This document shows positions 33,867-42,287 of a DNA stretch of 53,462 bases, one piece after another. Origin of the DNA: Chlorobiota bacterium (GTDB taxonomy: Bacteria > Bacteroidota > Bacteroidia > Bacteroidales > JAADJA01); assembly GCA_013151015.1 (NCBI GenBank), contig JAADJA010000049.1, positions 1-53,462 on the forward strand, read 5' to 3'. Numbering within the stretch: the first letter of the stretch is position 1; each line of letters opens with the position of its first letter. Under the pieces are notes generated by a model, which made no database searches, was not told the origin of the DNA, and saw only the letters and a list, made by a program, of their open reading frames with translations. The position numbers were made by a program, and so were the translations under genes.

Positions 33867-34850
33867 ATGTTTATGAAACCAAAAAAATTCAAAGTAGGTA
33901 TAATCGGACTTGGCCCAGTGGGCATGATACTGGCACTTCATTTTAAAAGTGCGGGCTGCGAAGTTGCAATTTGCGACACCGATAAAAGAAAACTAAACCT
34001 AATACGGAACGAAGGGATAGAGCTTGTGGGCAAAATCAACAAATCTATTTACCTAAAGCATATTTATTCCGGTATCCCCGAACTAATAAATCACAATTGC
34101 GACATACTGATAAGTGCGGTAAAAGCTTATCATGTCGATTCCGTTTTGAACCAGATTGATAAAGGGAACAATGGGCTAAAGCTTCTGATCGCACAAAACG
34201 GTATCGACATCAGGGTAAAATACACGAGCCATTTTGACGACTCAAGGATTTTTAGGATGATCGTGAATTTTGCAGGCAACCTAAATGCGCCAAACGTAGT
34301 CAATGTTACGTTTTTCAACCCACCCAATTATATCGGTTCCATTGATGACAGCGGCGAGGAGATGGCGACTTACCTGGCAGATGTTTTAAGTTCGCGCCAT
34401 CTTGAAACAAAATGTGTAAATTCGTTTAAAGTTGCTGAGGAGGCCTGGATAAAAACAATCCTGAATGCGGCCCTCAGCCCATTGTGTGCACTTTCGGGGC
34501 ACACAATGAAAGAGGCGATGTCGAACCGGGATACCCTAGAAATAGTAGAGCAAATTATTGTTGAAGCCATGCAGGTTGCCAAGGCAGAAGATATTATATT
34601 TGAGCAGAATTTCGTGAAACTCTGTCTAAGGTACCTAAAAAGTGCAGGAGACCATTTCCCTTCCCTCGCAGTGGATATCATAAACAAAAGGGACACGGAA
34701 ATAGATTATATGAACGGTAAATTTGTTGAGTATGGGAGGAAACATTATATCAAGACCCCTATAAACCTTGTTTTCACAAATATAGTTAAGGCCGTGACAC
34801 AAAAGAATTTATCGAACAACAATTCTAAAGATAAATATTTAGAGAAATAA
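33867..34850 (+). CDS. Ketopantoate-reductase-family dehydrogenase, possible 2-hydroxyacid dehydrogenase
   Basis: A 327-residue PanE/ApbA-family protein: Rossmann motif GIIGLGPVGMILAL (residues 11-24), LIAQNGI, and the family lysine at Lys196 in EEAWIKTILNAAL. Strand 2 ends in ICDTDKRK, and an acidic residue here favours NADH, whereas true ketopantoate reductases usually use NADPH. The PanE family includes D-2-hydroxyacid (for example D-mandelate and D-hydroxyisovalerate) dehydrogenases. Set between a dehydratase-like subunit and its activator, conversion of a 2-oxoacid or 2-oxoacyl-CoA to the 2-hydroxy form is an attractive job. It is not proven, and a house-keeping pantothenate role is the alternative. 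Confidence 0.72.
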   Translation: MFMKPKKFKVGIIGLGPVGMILALHFKSAGCEVAICDTDKRKLNLIRNEGIELVGKINKSIYLKHIYSGIPELINHNCDILISAVKAYHVDSVLNQIDKGNNGLKLLIAQNGIDIRVKYTSHFDDSRIFRMIVNFAGNLNAPNVVNVTFFNPPNYIGSIDDSGEEMATYLADVLSSRHLETKCVNSFKVAEEAWIKTILNAALSPLCALSGHTMKEAMSNRDTLEIVEQIIVEAMQVAKAEDIIFEQNFVKLCLRYLKSAGDHFPSLAVDIINKRDTEIDYMNGKFVEYGRKHYIKTPINLVFTNIVKAVTQKNLSNNNSKDKYLEK

Positions 34851-34864
34851 AAACAACCAAGCCT

Positions 34865-35626
34865 ATGTTTTTCCTCGGTGTTGATATTGGTTCATTGTAC
34901 ACAAAACTAGTGGTTATTAACCCTGAAAATGAAATTGTTCATAGCGATCTTTTCAGGACTATGGCAAGGAATAGGCAAAAAAGGGATGAAATCATAAACA
35001 ACATCTATTCTAAATACAAGATAGGATATACATGTTCAACTGGTTACGGAAGAAAGTTGCTTAAAAGTGCCGATGTGATCAAAACGGAATTGTACTGTGC
35101 ATCGGCCGGGGTAACACAAATAGCAAGAATTGACAAAACCATTATAGACATTGGAGGGGAAGATATTAAACTTTTGACAAGTAACAGCAACGGAAAAGTA
35201 ATTGATTTTTACATGAACAGTAAGTGTGCAGCTGGAACGGGCGCCTTTATTACCGAAGTAGCCGAAAGGGCTGAACTGGATGTTTTGGAGATGAGCAAAC
35301 TCGCCGCAAATTCGAAATCAGATAAAGAACTGAACAGTTTTTGCACCGTGTTTGCCAAAACCGAAATAATGAAATGGATCTTTGATGAAACATCGATTGA
35401 AGACCTGGCAAAAGGCATATACATATCCATAGCAAACAGGATCCAGAAAATCCCCGCCGACAGTTCGTTACCTGTTTTTTTAATTGGAGGAGTAGCCTTT
35501 TATCATCCTTATCTGAAAAATATTATTGAAGATAGGTTTAATGTCGAGGTAACGATCCCCAAAAACCCGCAATTGATAAATGCTTTTGGTGCGGCCTGTA
35601 TTGCACAAAAACATTTTAACTTATGA
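34865..35626 (+). CDS. Second activator ATPase (HgdC/DCCPR/BcrD-like, orphan)
   Basis: A 253-residue ASKHA ATPase, the length of homodimeric dehydratase activators such as HgdC. It has FLGVDIGSLYTK (residues 3-14), TCSTGYGRKLL, DIGGEDIK (95-102), cluster ligands Cys121 (SKCAAGTGAF) and Cys160 (SFCTVFAKTE), and FLIGGVA. The glycine pair and acidic residue of the nucleotide site are intact. As a homodimer with one bridging [4Fe-4S] cluster it would hydrolyse ATP and inject electrons into the orphan double-cubane subunit at 32659. It is 14 nt after the KPR-like gene and 41 nt before had. Confidence 0.82.
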   Translation: MFFLGVDIGSLYTKLVVINPENEIVHSDLFRTMARNRQKRDEIINNIYSKYKIGYTCSTGYGRKLLKSADVIKTELYCASAGVTQIARIDKTIIDIGGEDIKLLTSNSNGKVIDFYMNSKCAAGTGAFITEVAERAELDVLEMSKLAANSKSDKELNSFCTVFAKTEIMKWIFDETSIEDLAKGIYISIANRIQKIPADSSLPVFLIGGVAFYHPYLKNIIEDRFNVEVTIPKNPQLINAFGAACIAQKHFNL

Positions 35627-35667
35627 ACGAAGATACCACTATAATTTGATTAATACCTTATAAACAA

Positions 35668-36732
35668 ATGGAAAACGATAAAATCAAGTCATGGAAAATG
35701 ACAAAACTGAATGCTCCCTTTGAACTCTCCGAAAGTGGCTTCCCCGAAATAAACGAACAGGAAGTTATCGTGAAAATCGCCGGTTGCGGTGTTTGCCATA
35801 CCGATTTGAGCTTTTGGCACCAGGGTGTGAAAACAAAACACGAACTTCCGTTGACCCTCGGACATGAAATTAGTGGAAAAATAGTTGCAGGCCCTGAAAA
35901 CCTGTTAAATAAAAAAGTAATTGTCCCTGCCGTGTTGCCCTGTGGCAATTGCGGACTATGTGAAAATGGCCGTGGCAATATATGCCAAAACCAGCTTATG
36001 CCGGGCAATGATTTCGATGGCGGTTTTGCATCGCACATAAAAGTCCCCCACAAATATTTATGCTATGTTCCCGAGAGTGTCTTGGACAAATACAGGCTTG
36101 CAGAACTGTCAGTTGTAGCTGATGCAATTACTACGCCCTATCAGGTCCTGCGAAAATCAGAATTACAGGAAGGTGATTTTGCTATTTGCATTGGTGTGGG
36201 TGGAGTTGGGGTTTATGGAGCTTTATTGGCAAAAATATTGGGGGCAAAGGTCCTTGCAATCGACATAAATGACACCAAACTGAACACTGCGAAAGAACAA
36301 GGTATTGATGCAGTCTTAAATGTGAAAGGTTTAAACCTACGGGAGGTAAAACAAAAAGTAAGGGAAATAGCCAAAGACCTGAAGGTTTCAAGATATGGCT
36401 GGAAGATATTGGAAATGTCGGGCACGGCACAGGGACAGGAGCTTGGGTTCGGCTTAATAACTTTTGCCTCAACAATGTCAATCGTTGGGTTTACTATGGA
36501 CAAACCCAATGTCAGGTTGAGTAACCTTATGGCCTTTGATGCCAAATTAATTGGAACCTGGGGCTGTAAGCCTGAACTTTATGACGATGTCCTTGGGTTT
36601 ATCGACCAAGGTAAGTTGAAAATCAAAAACTTTATCCAAACTTTTCCAATGTCTGAAATAAATGAAGTTTTCAAAAACACCCTTGAACACAAATACAATA
36701 AACGGTCGATCATGTTACCTGATTTTGACTGA
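35668..36732 (+). CDS. had: 6-hydroxycyclohex-1-ene-1-carbonyl-CoA dehydrogenase
   Basis: A 354-residue zinc alcohol dehydrogenase. Catalytic zinc region GCGVCHTDLSFWH and LGHEISG; structural zinc region PCGNCGLCENGRGNIC. MPGNDFDGGFASHIKVP and the short basic N-terminus followed by KSWKMTK fit the Had branch. NAD motif GVGGVGVYGA is followed by an Asp (IDIND), favouring NAD. It oxidises the allylic 6-hydroxyl after Dch, producing the 6-oxo compound that Oah opens. The next two genes are oah and dch. This combination is specific to the Thauera-type benzoyl-CoA pathway. Confidence 0.87.
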   Translation: MENDKIKSWKMTKLNAPFELSESGFPEINEQEVIVKIAGCGVCHTDLSFWHQGVKTKHELPLTLGHEISGKIVAGPENLLNKKVIVPAVLPCGNCGLCENGRGNICQNQLMPGNDFDGGFASHIKVPHKYLCYVPESVLDKYRLAELSVVADAITTPYQVLRKSELQEGDFAICIGVGGVGVYGALLAKILGAKVLAIDINDTKLNTAKEQGIDAVLNVKGLNLREVKQKVREIAKDLKVSRYGWKILEMSGTAQGQELGFGLITFASTMSIVGFTMDKPNVRLSNLMAFDAKLIGTWGCKPELYDDVLGFIDQGKLKIKNFIQTFPMSEINEVFKNTLEHKYNKRSIMLPDFD

Positions 36733-36850
36733 TCTAAAAGTAATACTGCGTCCAAAGGAACAGTAGATACTTAAACAGTTGGTCTTGCATTTGCCAGATT
36801 TTTAATTTGCTGAGTATTTGAATATTTTATCAATATAAACACGAAGAAAT

Positions 36851-37936
36851 ATGTTACACAGTCACAATTTAACAGAACACACCTACACAGATATTATCTT
36901 TGAAAAAAGGCCTGCAAAAGATACTGCCGGCAACGAAGTAGAAGGCTTGTACAATGCATGGGTTATCCTCGACAATCCAACACAGTACAACTCCTACACA
37001 ACCAATGCGGTCAAAGAAATTATTCTTGCCATGCGCGAAGCTTCAAACGACAGAAGCGTGGTAGCTGTCGTTTTTACAGCCGTTGGGAACAAAGCATTTT
37101 GCACAGGTGGAAACACAAAAGAATATGCCGAATACTATGCAGGTAACCCTCAGGAATACAAACAGTATATGCGTTTGTTCAACGATATGGTTTCCGCCAT
37201 TCTAATGAACGACAAACCCGTTATTTGCCGTGCCAATGGTATGCGCATAGGTGGCGGACAGGAAATCGGAATGGCATGTGACTTTACCATTGCACAGGAT
37301 CTGGCAAAATTCGGACAAGCCGGCCCAAAGCACGGAAGTGCCCCAGACGGGGGTTCAACCGACTTCTTGCACCTTTTTGTCGGCATTGAACTTGCCATGT
37401 ATTCCTGTACTGTGTGCGATCCATGGTCGGCCCACGAAGCCCTGCGCTATGGCCTTGTAACCGAAGTGGTCCCTGCCCTTAAGGTAAATGGGGAATTTGT
37501 CAACAATCCATTGGTAAGGACAGACAGATGGGTAAGCGAGAAAACAGGTGAAATTATTTATGGGCTGCCAAAAAAAGCAAAGGGCCTTGCAGAAGGAAAA
37601 GAGTTGTTAAAATCAGGAGAAGTAGATTTAACCCTGTTGGACGAAGCCGTTGAAAGGATGTGCACCAAACTTCTTTACCTGATGCCAAACTGTTTGAGCA
37701 AGACCATAAATTCAATCCGAAAGAAAAAACTTGAACATTGGGACAGGAACAAAGAATCGAACCGTGAGTGGCTGGCTTTAAACATGATGACCGAAGGACG
37801 GGCCGGCTTTAAAGCCTTTAACGACGGCCCGCGGGGCAACCGGGAAGTTGACTTTATCAAACTCAGGCAATTATTGGCCGAAGGAAAACCCTGGGACGAT
37901 GAGATGCAAAAGCAAATTTCCCCATTAAACAGTTAA
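36851..37936 (+). CDS. oah: 6-oxocyclohex-1-ene-1-carbonyl-CoA hydrolase
   Basis: A 361-residue crotonase-fold enzyme, longer than ordinary enoyl-CoA hydratases and near the 375 of Oah/BamA/BzdY. It has the Oah-specific segments WVILDNPTQYNSYTT, FCTGGNTKEYAEYYAGNP, RANGMRIGGGQEIGMACD, GPKHGSAPDGGSTDFL and WVSEKTGEI. It hydrates the enone and cleaves the ring C-C bond to give 3-hydroxypimelyl-CoA, in the cytoplasm. The bamA/oah gene is an established marker for anaerobic aromatic degradation, so this is among the firmest calls in the island. A 118-nt gap precedes it, large enough for an internal promoter. Confidence 0.92.
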   Translation: MLHSHNLTEHTYTDIIFEKRPAKDTAGNEVEGLYNAWVILDNPTQYNSYTTNAVKEIILAMREASNDRSVVAVVFTAVGNKAFCTGGNTKEYAEYYAGNPQEYKQYMRLFNDMVSAILMNDKPVICRANGMRIGGGQEIGMACDFTIAQDLAKFGQAGPKHGSAPDGGSTDFLHLFVGIELAMYSCTVCDPWSAHEALRYGLVTEVVPALKVNGEFVNNPLVRTDRWVSEKTGEIIYGLPKKAKGLAEGKELLKSGEVDLTLLDEAVERMCTKLLYLMPNCLSKTINSIRKKKLEHWDRNKESNREWLALNMMTEGRAGFKAFNDGPRGNREVDFIKLRQLLAEGKPWDDEMQKQISPLNS

Positions 37937-37942
37937 CAGCAG

Positions 37943-38716
37943 ATGAAGAAAACCAAGATAGAATATACACACGGTAATTCTGTGGCCAGGATAATCCTCG
38001 ATGATGGAAAGGGAAATATCCTTGATAAAACAATGATGCAGGAGTTGAACCATATTTTTATAGAGTTCAGGAAAAAACCTGATATCAAGATTATTACTTT
38101 CGAAGGGGCCGGCAAGCATTTTTCTTTTGGGGCAAGTGTGGAGGAACATACCAGGGAAAACGTTAAGGAAATGCTTTCATCTTTTCACAAATTGTTTTAC
38201 AATTTAATGGAACTCTCCATCCCTACCCTGGCAAAAATATCGGGCCAGTGCCTCGGAGGCGGAAATGAACTGGCATTGATCTGCAATTTTTTGTTTGCGG
38301 ACAAAACAGCGTTTTTAGGCCAGCCCGAAATCCTCCTTGGCGTTTATGCGCCCCCTGCATCTATTCTTTTACCACTAAAAATTGGCTCGGCAAGGGCTGA
38401 GGAACTGCTATTGACAGGAAAAACAATTCCTGCAGAAAAAGCACTTGATATTGGTTTGCTTAATGGTATTTTTGAAAACAAAGCCGCTCTTGAAGAAGGT
38501 TTGGACCGTTGGATAACAAAAAACATCTTAACCAAAAGTGCTCTATCGCTCCGATATGCCGTTAAGGCATCCAGGGTGGTGTTCAACAGGGTTTTGTCGG
38601 AAAAACTGGCTGAACTCGAGTCACTCTTCCTCGAAGGGCTCATGGAGACACATGATGCAAATGAAGGAATCCATTCCTTTATGGAGAAAAGAAAACCTGT
38701 TTGGACCAACAAATAA
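37943..38716 (+). CDS. dch: Cyclohexa-1,5-diene-1-carbonyl-CoA hydratase
   Basis: A 257-residue crotonase-fold protein with the Dch-type signatures FSFGASVEEHTREN, SGQCLGGGNELALICN and LGQPEILLGVYAPPAS. It adds water to the diene made by benzoyl-CoA reductase, giving 6-hydroxycyclohex-1-ene-1-carbonyl-CoA for Had. The oxyanion-hole Gly and the QPEI loop are intact. It begins 6 nt after oah. Confidence 0.88.
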   Translation: MKKTKIEYTHGNSVARIILDDGKGNILDKTMMQELNHIFIEFRKKPDIKIITFEGAGKHFSFGASVEEHTRENVKEMLSSFHKLFYNLMELSIPTLAKISGQCLGGGNELALICNFLFADKTAFLGQPEILLGVYAPPASILLPLKIGSARAEELLLTGKTIPAEKALDIGLLNGIFENKAALEEGLDRWITKNILTKSALSLRYAVKASRVVFNRVLSEKLAELESLFLEGLMETHDANEGIHSFMEKRKPVWTNK

Positions 38717-38775
38717 TCAACAGAAAAAATTTGAACACGCAAGGTTTTGGCCTTGTAAAAAATAAATCAGTATAA

Positions 38776-39987
38776 ATGAAAAACGGAAAAACAATGTTTC
38801 CAAAAGCGAGAATCCCATACGGCACATGGGGAAGTAGTTATTTTCCCGCCTGGCAGACATCAGCATTGGCCGAGGTCAATATTGGACAGTTTGCGGGAGA
38901 GGCAATGAATAAGGTTATGGGGATGAGGAAAGTTCCGATAAGGGAATTGGAATACCTCGTGATCGGATCAACCATACCCTGGCACTGGAAGTTCTGGAAT
39001 GCACCAATGGTCGCCAGTTGCATGGGGCACCGCATTCCCGGTCATCACCTTGAACAGGCATGTGCAACCGGCCTTCAGGCAATCATTCATGCTGCTTCAG
39101 AAGTTGAAGGAGGTTCATCCGATGTTGTGGGTGTACTTACTTTTGACCGTACAAGTGACTCCCCTGTCGGTGTTTTCCCTGAACGGCGCGCCCACAGGAG
39201 AACAGAGACACTTGCCGATGTTTGGGATAATTTCGGGTTTGATCCGGCAACCGGCAATGCCATGTTAACCACTGCCGGCCTTGCCGCACGTAAATACAAG
39301 ATCGATCGCAAAGAAGTTGACGACATTTCACACTACAGGCACAAACAATATTTCGACACCAAAGAATCAGGATGGTTCGAAAACATCCTGGTCCCCTTTG
39401 AAATCCTTAATGTACAGGGCAAATTACTGGGGGTTATTGATGAGGATATCGGCGTGAGGAAAATAAGCCGTTCGGAACTTAACGCTATGCGCGAACTTGA
39501 CACCTGTATTACCCCCGGCACACAAACCCATGCTGCAGATGGAATGGCCACATTACTGGTTACAGGGATCGACAAAGCCAATGAACTAAGTTCAAGGCCG
39601 GAGATCGACATACAGTTTGTCGGCAAAACAGAACTTCGCACCGGCCCAAGCTATATGCCCGAAGCTCCTGCGTTTGCGGTAAAAAAACTTCTGGGCCGTA
39701 CCGGCCTGACCATGGATGATATGGCCGTTGTTAAAAACCATAACCCCTTTGCGGTGAATGATGCCATATTTGGTAAAGTGATGAATTATGACTGGCATAA
39801 AATGAATAATACCGGAAGTTCACTGGTATGGGGCCATCCACAAGGGCCAACGCTCACACGCATCGTAATTGAAGCCTTGGAAGAAGCAGTTTCAATCGGA
39901 GGGGGATATGTGCTCGTATTTGGATGCGCAGCAGGTGATGTAGGTATTGCAGCAATTTTTAAAGTAACTGATGGAGGGAAAAAGTGA
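38776..39987 (+). CDS. Divergent thiolase of the benzoyl-CoA pathway
   Basis: A 403-residue thiolase-fold protein with altered active-site motifs. The nucleophile is kept in EQACATGLQAI (Cys96). The usual NEAFA reads NHNPFAVND, the GHPLGATG loop reads GHPQGPTLTR, and the second Cys is in FGCAAGDVG. These changes preserve Cys, His and Cys but reshape the pocket, consistent with a larger dicarboxylic acyl-CoA such as 3-oxopimelyl-CoA. The stop overlaps the next ATG by one base (TGATG). It likely yields glutaryl-CoA plus acetyl-CoA. A non-thiolytic condensing role is the alternative. Confidence 0.78.
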   Translation: MKNGKTMFPKARIPYGTWGSSYFPAWQTSALAEVNIGQFAGEAMNKVMGMRKVPIRELEYLVIGSTIPWHWKFWNAPMVASCMGHRIPGHHLEQACATGLQAIIHAASEVEGGSSDVVGVLTFDRTSDSPVGVFPERRAHRRTETLADVWDNFGFDPATGNAMLTTAGLAARKYKIDRKEVDDISHYRHKQYFDTKESGWFENILVPFEILNVQGKLLGVIDEDIGVRKISRSELNAMRELDTCITPGTQTHAADGMATLLVTGIDKANELSSRPEIDIQFVGKTELRTGPSYMPEAPAFAVKKLLGRTGLTMDDMAVVKNHNPFAVNDAIFGKVMNYDWHKMNNTGSSLVWGHPQGPTLTRIVIEALEEAVSIGGGYVLVFGCAAGDVGIAAIFKVTDGGKK

Positions 39988-42074
39988 TGATAAAATCAAT
40001 GAGACAATCAACGCTACAAACACTGGGACTTGGAAATGTCCTTGAAATATTTCAAAATGGAAAGATGCCGGTTGATGCCGACAACCTTATTGACCGGGTA
40101 TTTGGTGAAGCCGGCAACAGGGGTGCACTTGTTATATCCGGCGCCAACGGAATTGTTGGTGCAGGTAAAGCCATGCAGTTTGGCTCAAGGCTCGAACCTT
40201 TTGGTGTACCTATTGTCGGATTGGACTTTCCTGGCACAGCAGATGGAATTGGCAAACAATACCCTGGACTGAAAGATACATTTGGGCAGGAAACCGCCCA
40301 AAGAATAATGGCAAATATCATACGGCTGAATTACAACGGTTCCAGCCTGCCCGATGAACTAAAAGATTTGCAGCCCCGATTCCTGCTGGAAGCCATTCCT
40401 GAAATCCTCGATGTAAAAAAAGCCCATTACAGGCTTTTTCGCAAAAGTTTCCCCGAAATCGAAATACGTTCGGTAACATCCGGCTTTCCTGCTTCGGAGC
40501 TGGGTGTGGGCATCGCCCATCCGGCTTTTCCCCATCAGGTAAACAAGGTTTGGGAAATCGTTGAAGACAAGCCTTCTGATATTACCAAACTTCTGTGGTC
40601 GCTGGGGCTCATCCCCGTTCCGGTAAGCGACCACTGGTCATTCGTACTTGATGTCCTTTTTTGCGGTATCACCCTTGCTGGCCTCAGGTATCATGAGGCC
40701 ACCAATATGCCCTTTTGGAAAATCGACAAATATATACGTAAGTTTGTTGGTGCAAATCCCTTCAGGGCACATGATGTTATTGGGGCAAAAGGTGCGAGTT
40801 TCCTTACATGGTCATGTCTTCACCATTTAGGAAATACTTATGGCGAAGTATTTATACCAACCATTGACCTTACTGAACACAAGGACAGTGGTCAGAACTG
40901 GTATCCGCCGGATCATTTCAGGCCTCTTGTAAACTGGAAGCTTGATGATCAAGAGTCTGACGATTTACTGAACTGGGTACTTGGATCTTTATTCCAAATG
41001 ACAAGCCTGCTGCTCTACGAGAATAGGAGCCATCTGTCACACATCAATGCCATTGGCGAGCTGTGTGCCCAGTTCCGGAGTGGCATAATTGCCACAATAC
41101 GTAATACTGGCGCTGATAAGGTAATTCAAAGGGTTGAAGCCTATCATAAACTGCACCCTGAAGCTGCCGCTACGGCCTGGCATCCTGAAGTGTTTGAGAA
41201 CATAGGTGATCCGGAATGGCAGCAACTGTACGTAAATGCTGAACATAATGGCAAAACGGGGGTAATCACAATCAATCGCGAAAGCTATAACAACGATGTT
41301 GACAGTGAACTTAACAGGGCAATAAATTGGCTTAAATCGGAAAACATACAAAATGTAATTGTTACCGGGGATTTTCATTTGGCAACGCAAATGGTTGGCG
41401 CAGACACAAACGAATTTTTTCCCGCCCTCGACAACAAGGATGAAGGCGAACGGATAGCGAGAACCTGGTCGTCAACTGTACGCAGGTTACATAATGAGTT
41501 TAAGGTTTCTGTAGGCTACATTAATGGAAAGCGGTGCATGGGTGGGTTTTTGGAACTTATGATACATTGCCATTACCTGGTCACTACCGATGATGTGAAA
41601 CTGGGCATGCCAGAAGTTACCCTGCCCGTTGTCCCTGGAATGGAAGGCTGCCACTGGCCATTCAGGAAAACCAAAGCAGAATACCGACCTAAATTACTGA
41701 GGTTCCTGTTGCTTGGGAAACAAATGAAAGCAAAAGACACAAGAGGCTGGCTTACTGATTTTACGGGACCGCAGGAAGAAGCACTGAAAATGGCCTGGAA
41801 ACTTGCAAACAACGAAACCCGGGAAATACCATTACGGAAAGTTAACGAGAATGCTTTAGCCGGAATCGATACAGATATTAGCCTTCCCGATCCAGACAAC
41901 CCGGGCATGGAGGCAGCCCGTAAGGCCATCATGGATACAATTCAGGGGTCATGCGGTGTTTCCTTATCAGATGCCCTCTTGGTACAAAGCCGGCATTCAG
42001 CAGATTTCATGATTTCGAAGCACTGCAAAGCGGGAATGATCGGATCAGCCTTTAAGCAGGTGATGAATGCTTGA
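39987..42074 (+). CDS. Fused 3-hydroxyacyl-CoA dehydrogenase / enoyl-CoA hydratase (reversed order)
   Basis: A 695-residue two-domain protein. Residues about 1-400 are a 3-hydroxyacyl-CoA dehydrogenase: a degenerate nucleotide loop GANGIVGAG (52-60) in place of GxGxxG, LEAIPEILDVKKAHYR, and the catalytic pair His178 and Glu190 with the canonical 12-residue spacing. Residues about 405-690 are a crotonase domain with the two catalytic Glu 523 (GGFLE) and 543 (GMPE), spaced 20 as in enoyl-CoA hydratase. FadB and FadJ have the opposite order; archaeal crotonyl-CoA hydratase/3-hydroxybutyryl-CoA dehydrogenases have this one. It could oxidise 3-hydroxypimelyl-CoA and also process crotonyl-CoA. GTG at 39984 in the same frame is an alternative start. 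Confidence 0.8.
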   Translation: MIKSMRQSTLQTLGLGNVLEIFQNGKMPVDADNLIDRVFGEAGNRGALVISGANGIVGAGKAMQFGSRLEPFGVPIVGLDFPGTADGIGKQYPGLKDTFGQETAQRIMANIIRLNYNGSSLPDELKDLQPRFLLEAIPEILDVKKAHYRLFRKSFPEIEIRSVTSGFPASELGVGIAHPAFPHQVNKVWEIVEDKPSDITKLLWSLGLIPVPVSDHWSFVLDVLFCGITLAGLRYHEATNMPFWKIDKYIRKFVGANPFRAHDVIGAKGASFLTWSCLHHLGNTYGEVFIPTIDLTEHKDSGQNWYPPDHFRPLVNWKLDDQESDDLLNWVLGSLFQMTSLLLYENRSHLSHINAIGELCAQFRSGIIATIRNTGADKVIQRVEAYHKLHPEAAATAWHPEVFENIGDPEWQQLYVNAEHNGKTGVITINRESYNNDVDSELNRAINWLKSENIQNVIVTGDFHLATQMVGADTNEFFPALDNKDEGERIARTWSSTVRRLHNEFKVSVGYINGKRCMGGFLELMIHCHYLVTTDDVKLGMPEVTLPVVPGMEGCHWPFRKTKAEYRPKLLRFLLLGKQMKAKDTRGWLTDFTGPQEEALKMAWKLANNETREIPLRKVNENALAGIDTDISLPDPDNPGMEAARKAIMDTIQGSCGVSLSDALLVQSRHSADFMISKHCKAGMIGSAFKQVMNA

Positions 42075-42287
42075 AATATGCCAAAAGAAATCAGGTTTCC
42101 GTGTTTTTGTTGGCGGACAGACTAAAAAGGGATCCTGATTTCTTTAGCTCCGACTTTGCCGGAAGTCTTCGTAAGTGGGTTATCAACTACTTCAAAACAG
42201 CTATGTTTTACCGGCCCTAAGGCGATTAAACCCGTTAAAAATCAAGAATCAGTAAACTTGACAATGTATTTTCTTCGGTAACATTAT

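Noticed and set aside
38776-39987. Possible ketoacyl synthase or HMG-CoA synthase instead of thiolase
   Set aside because: Length, the CATG nucleophile context, the GHP loop and the second Cys near the C-terminus fit the thiolase fold better.
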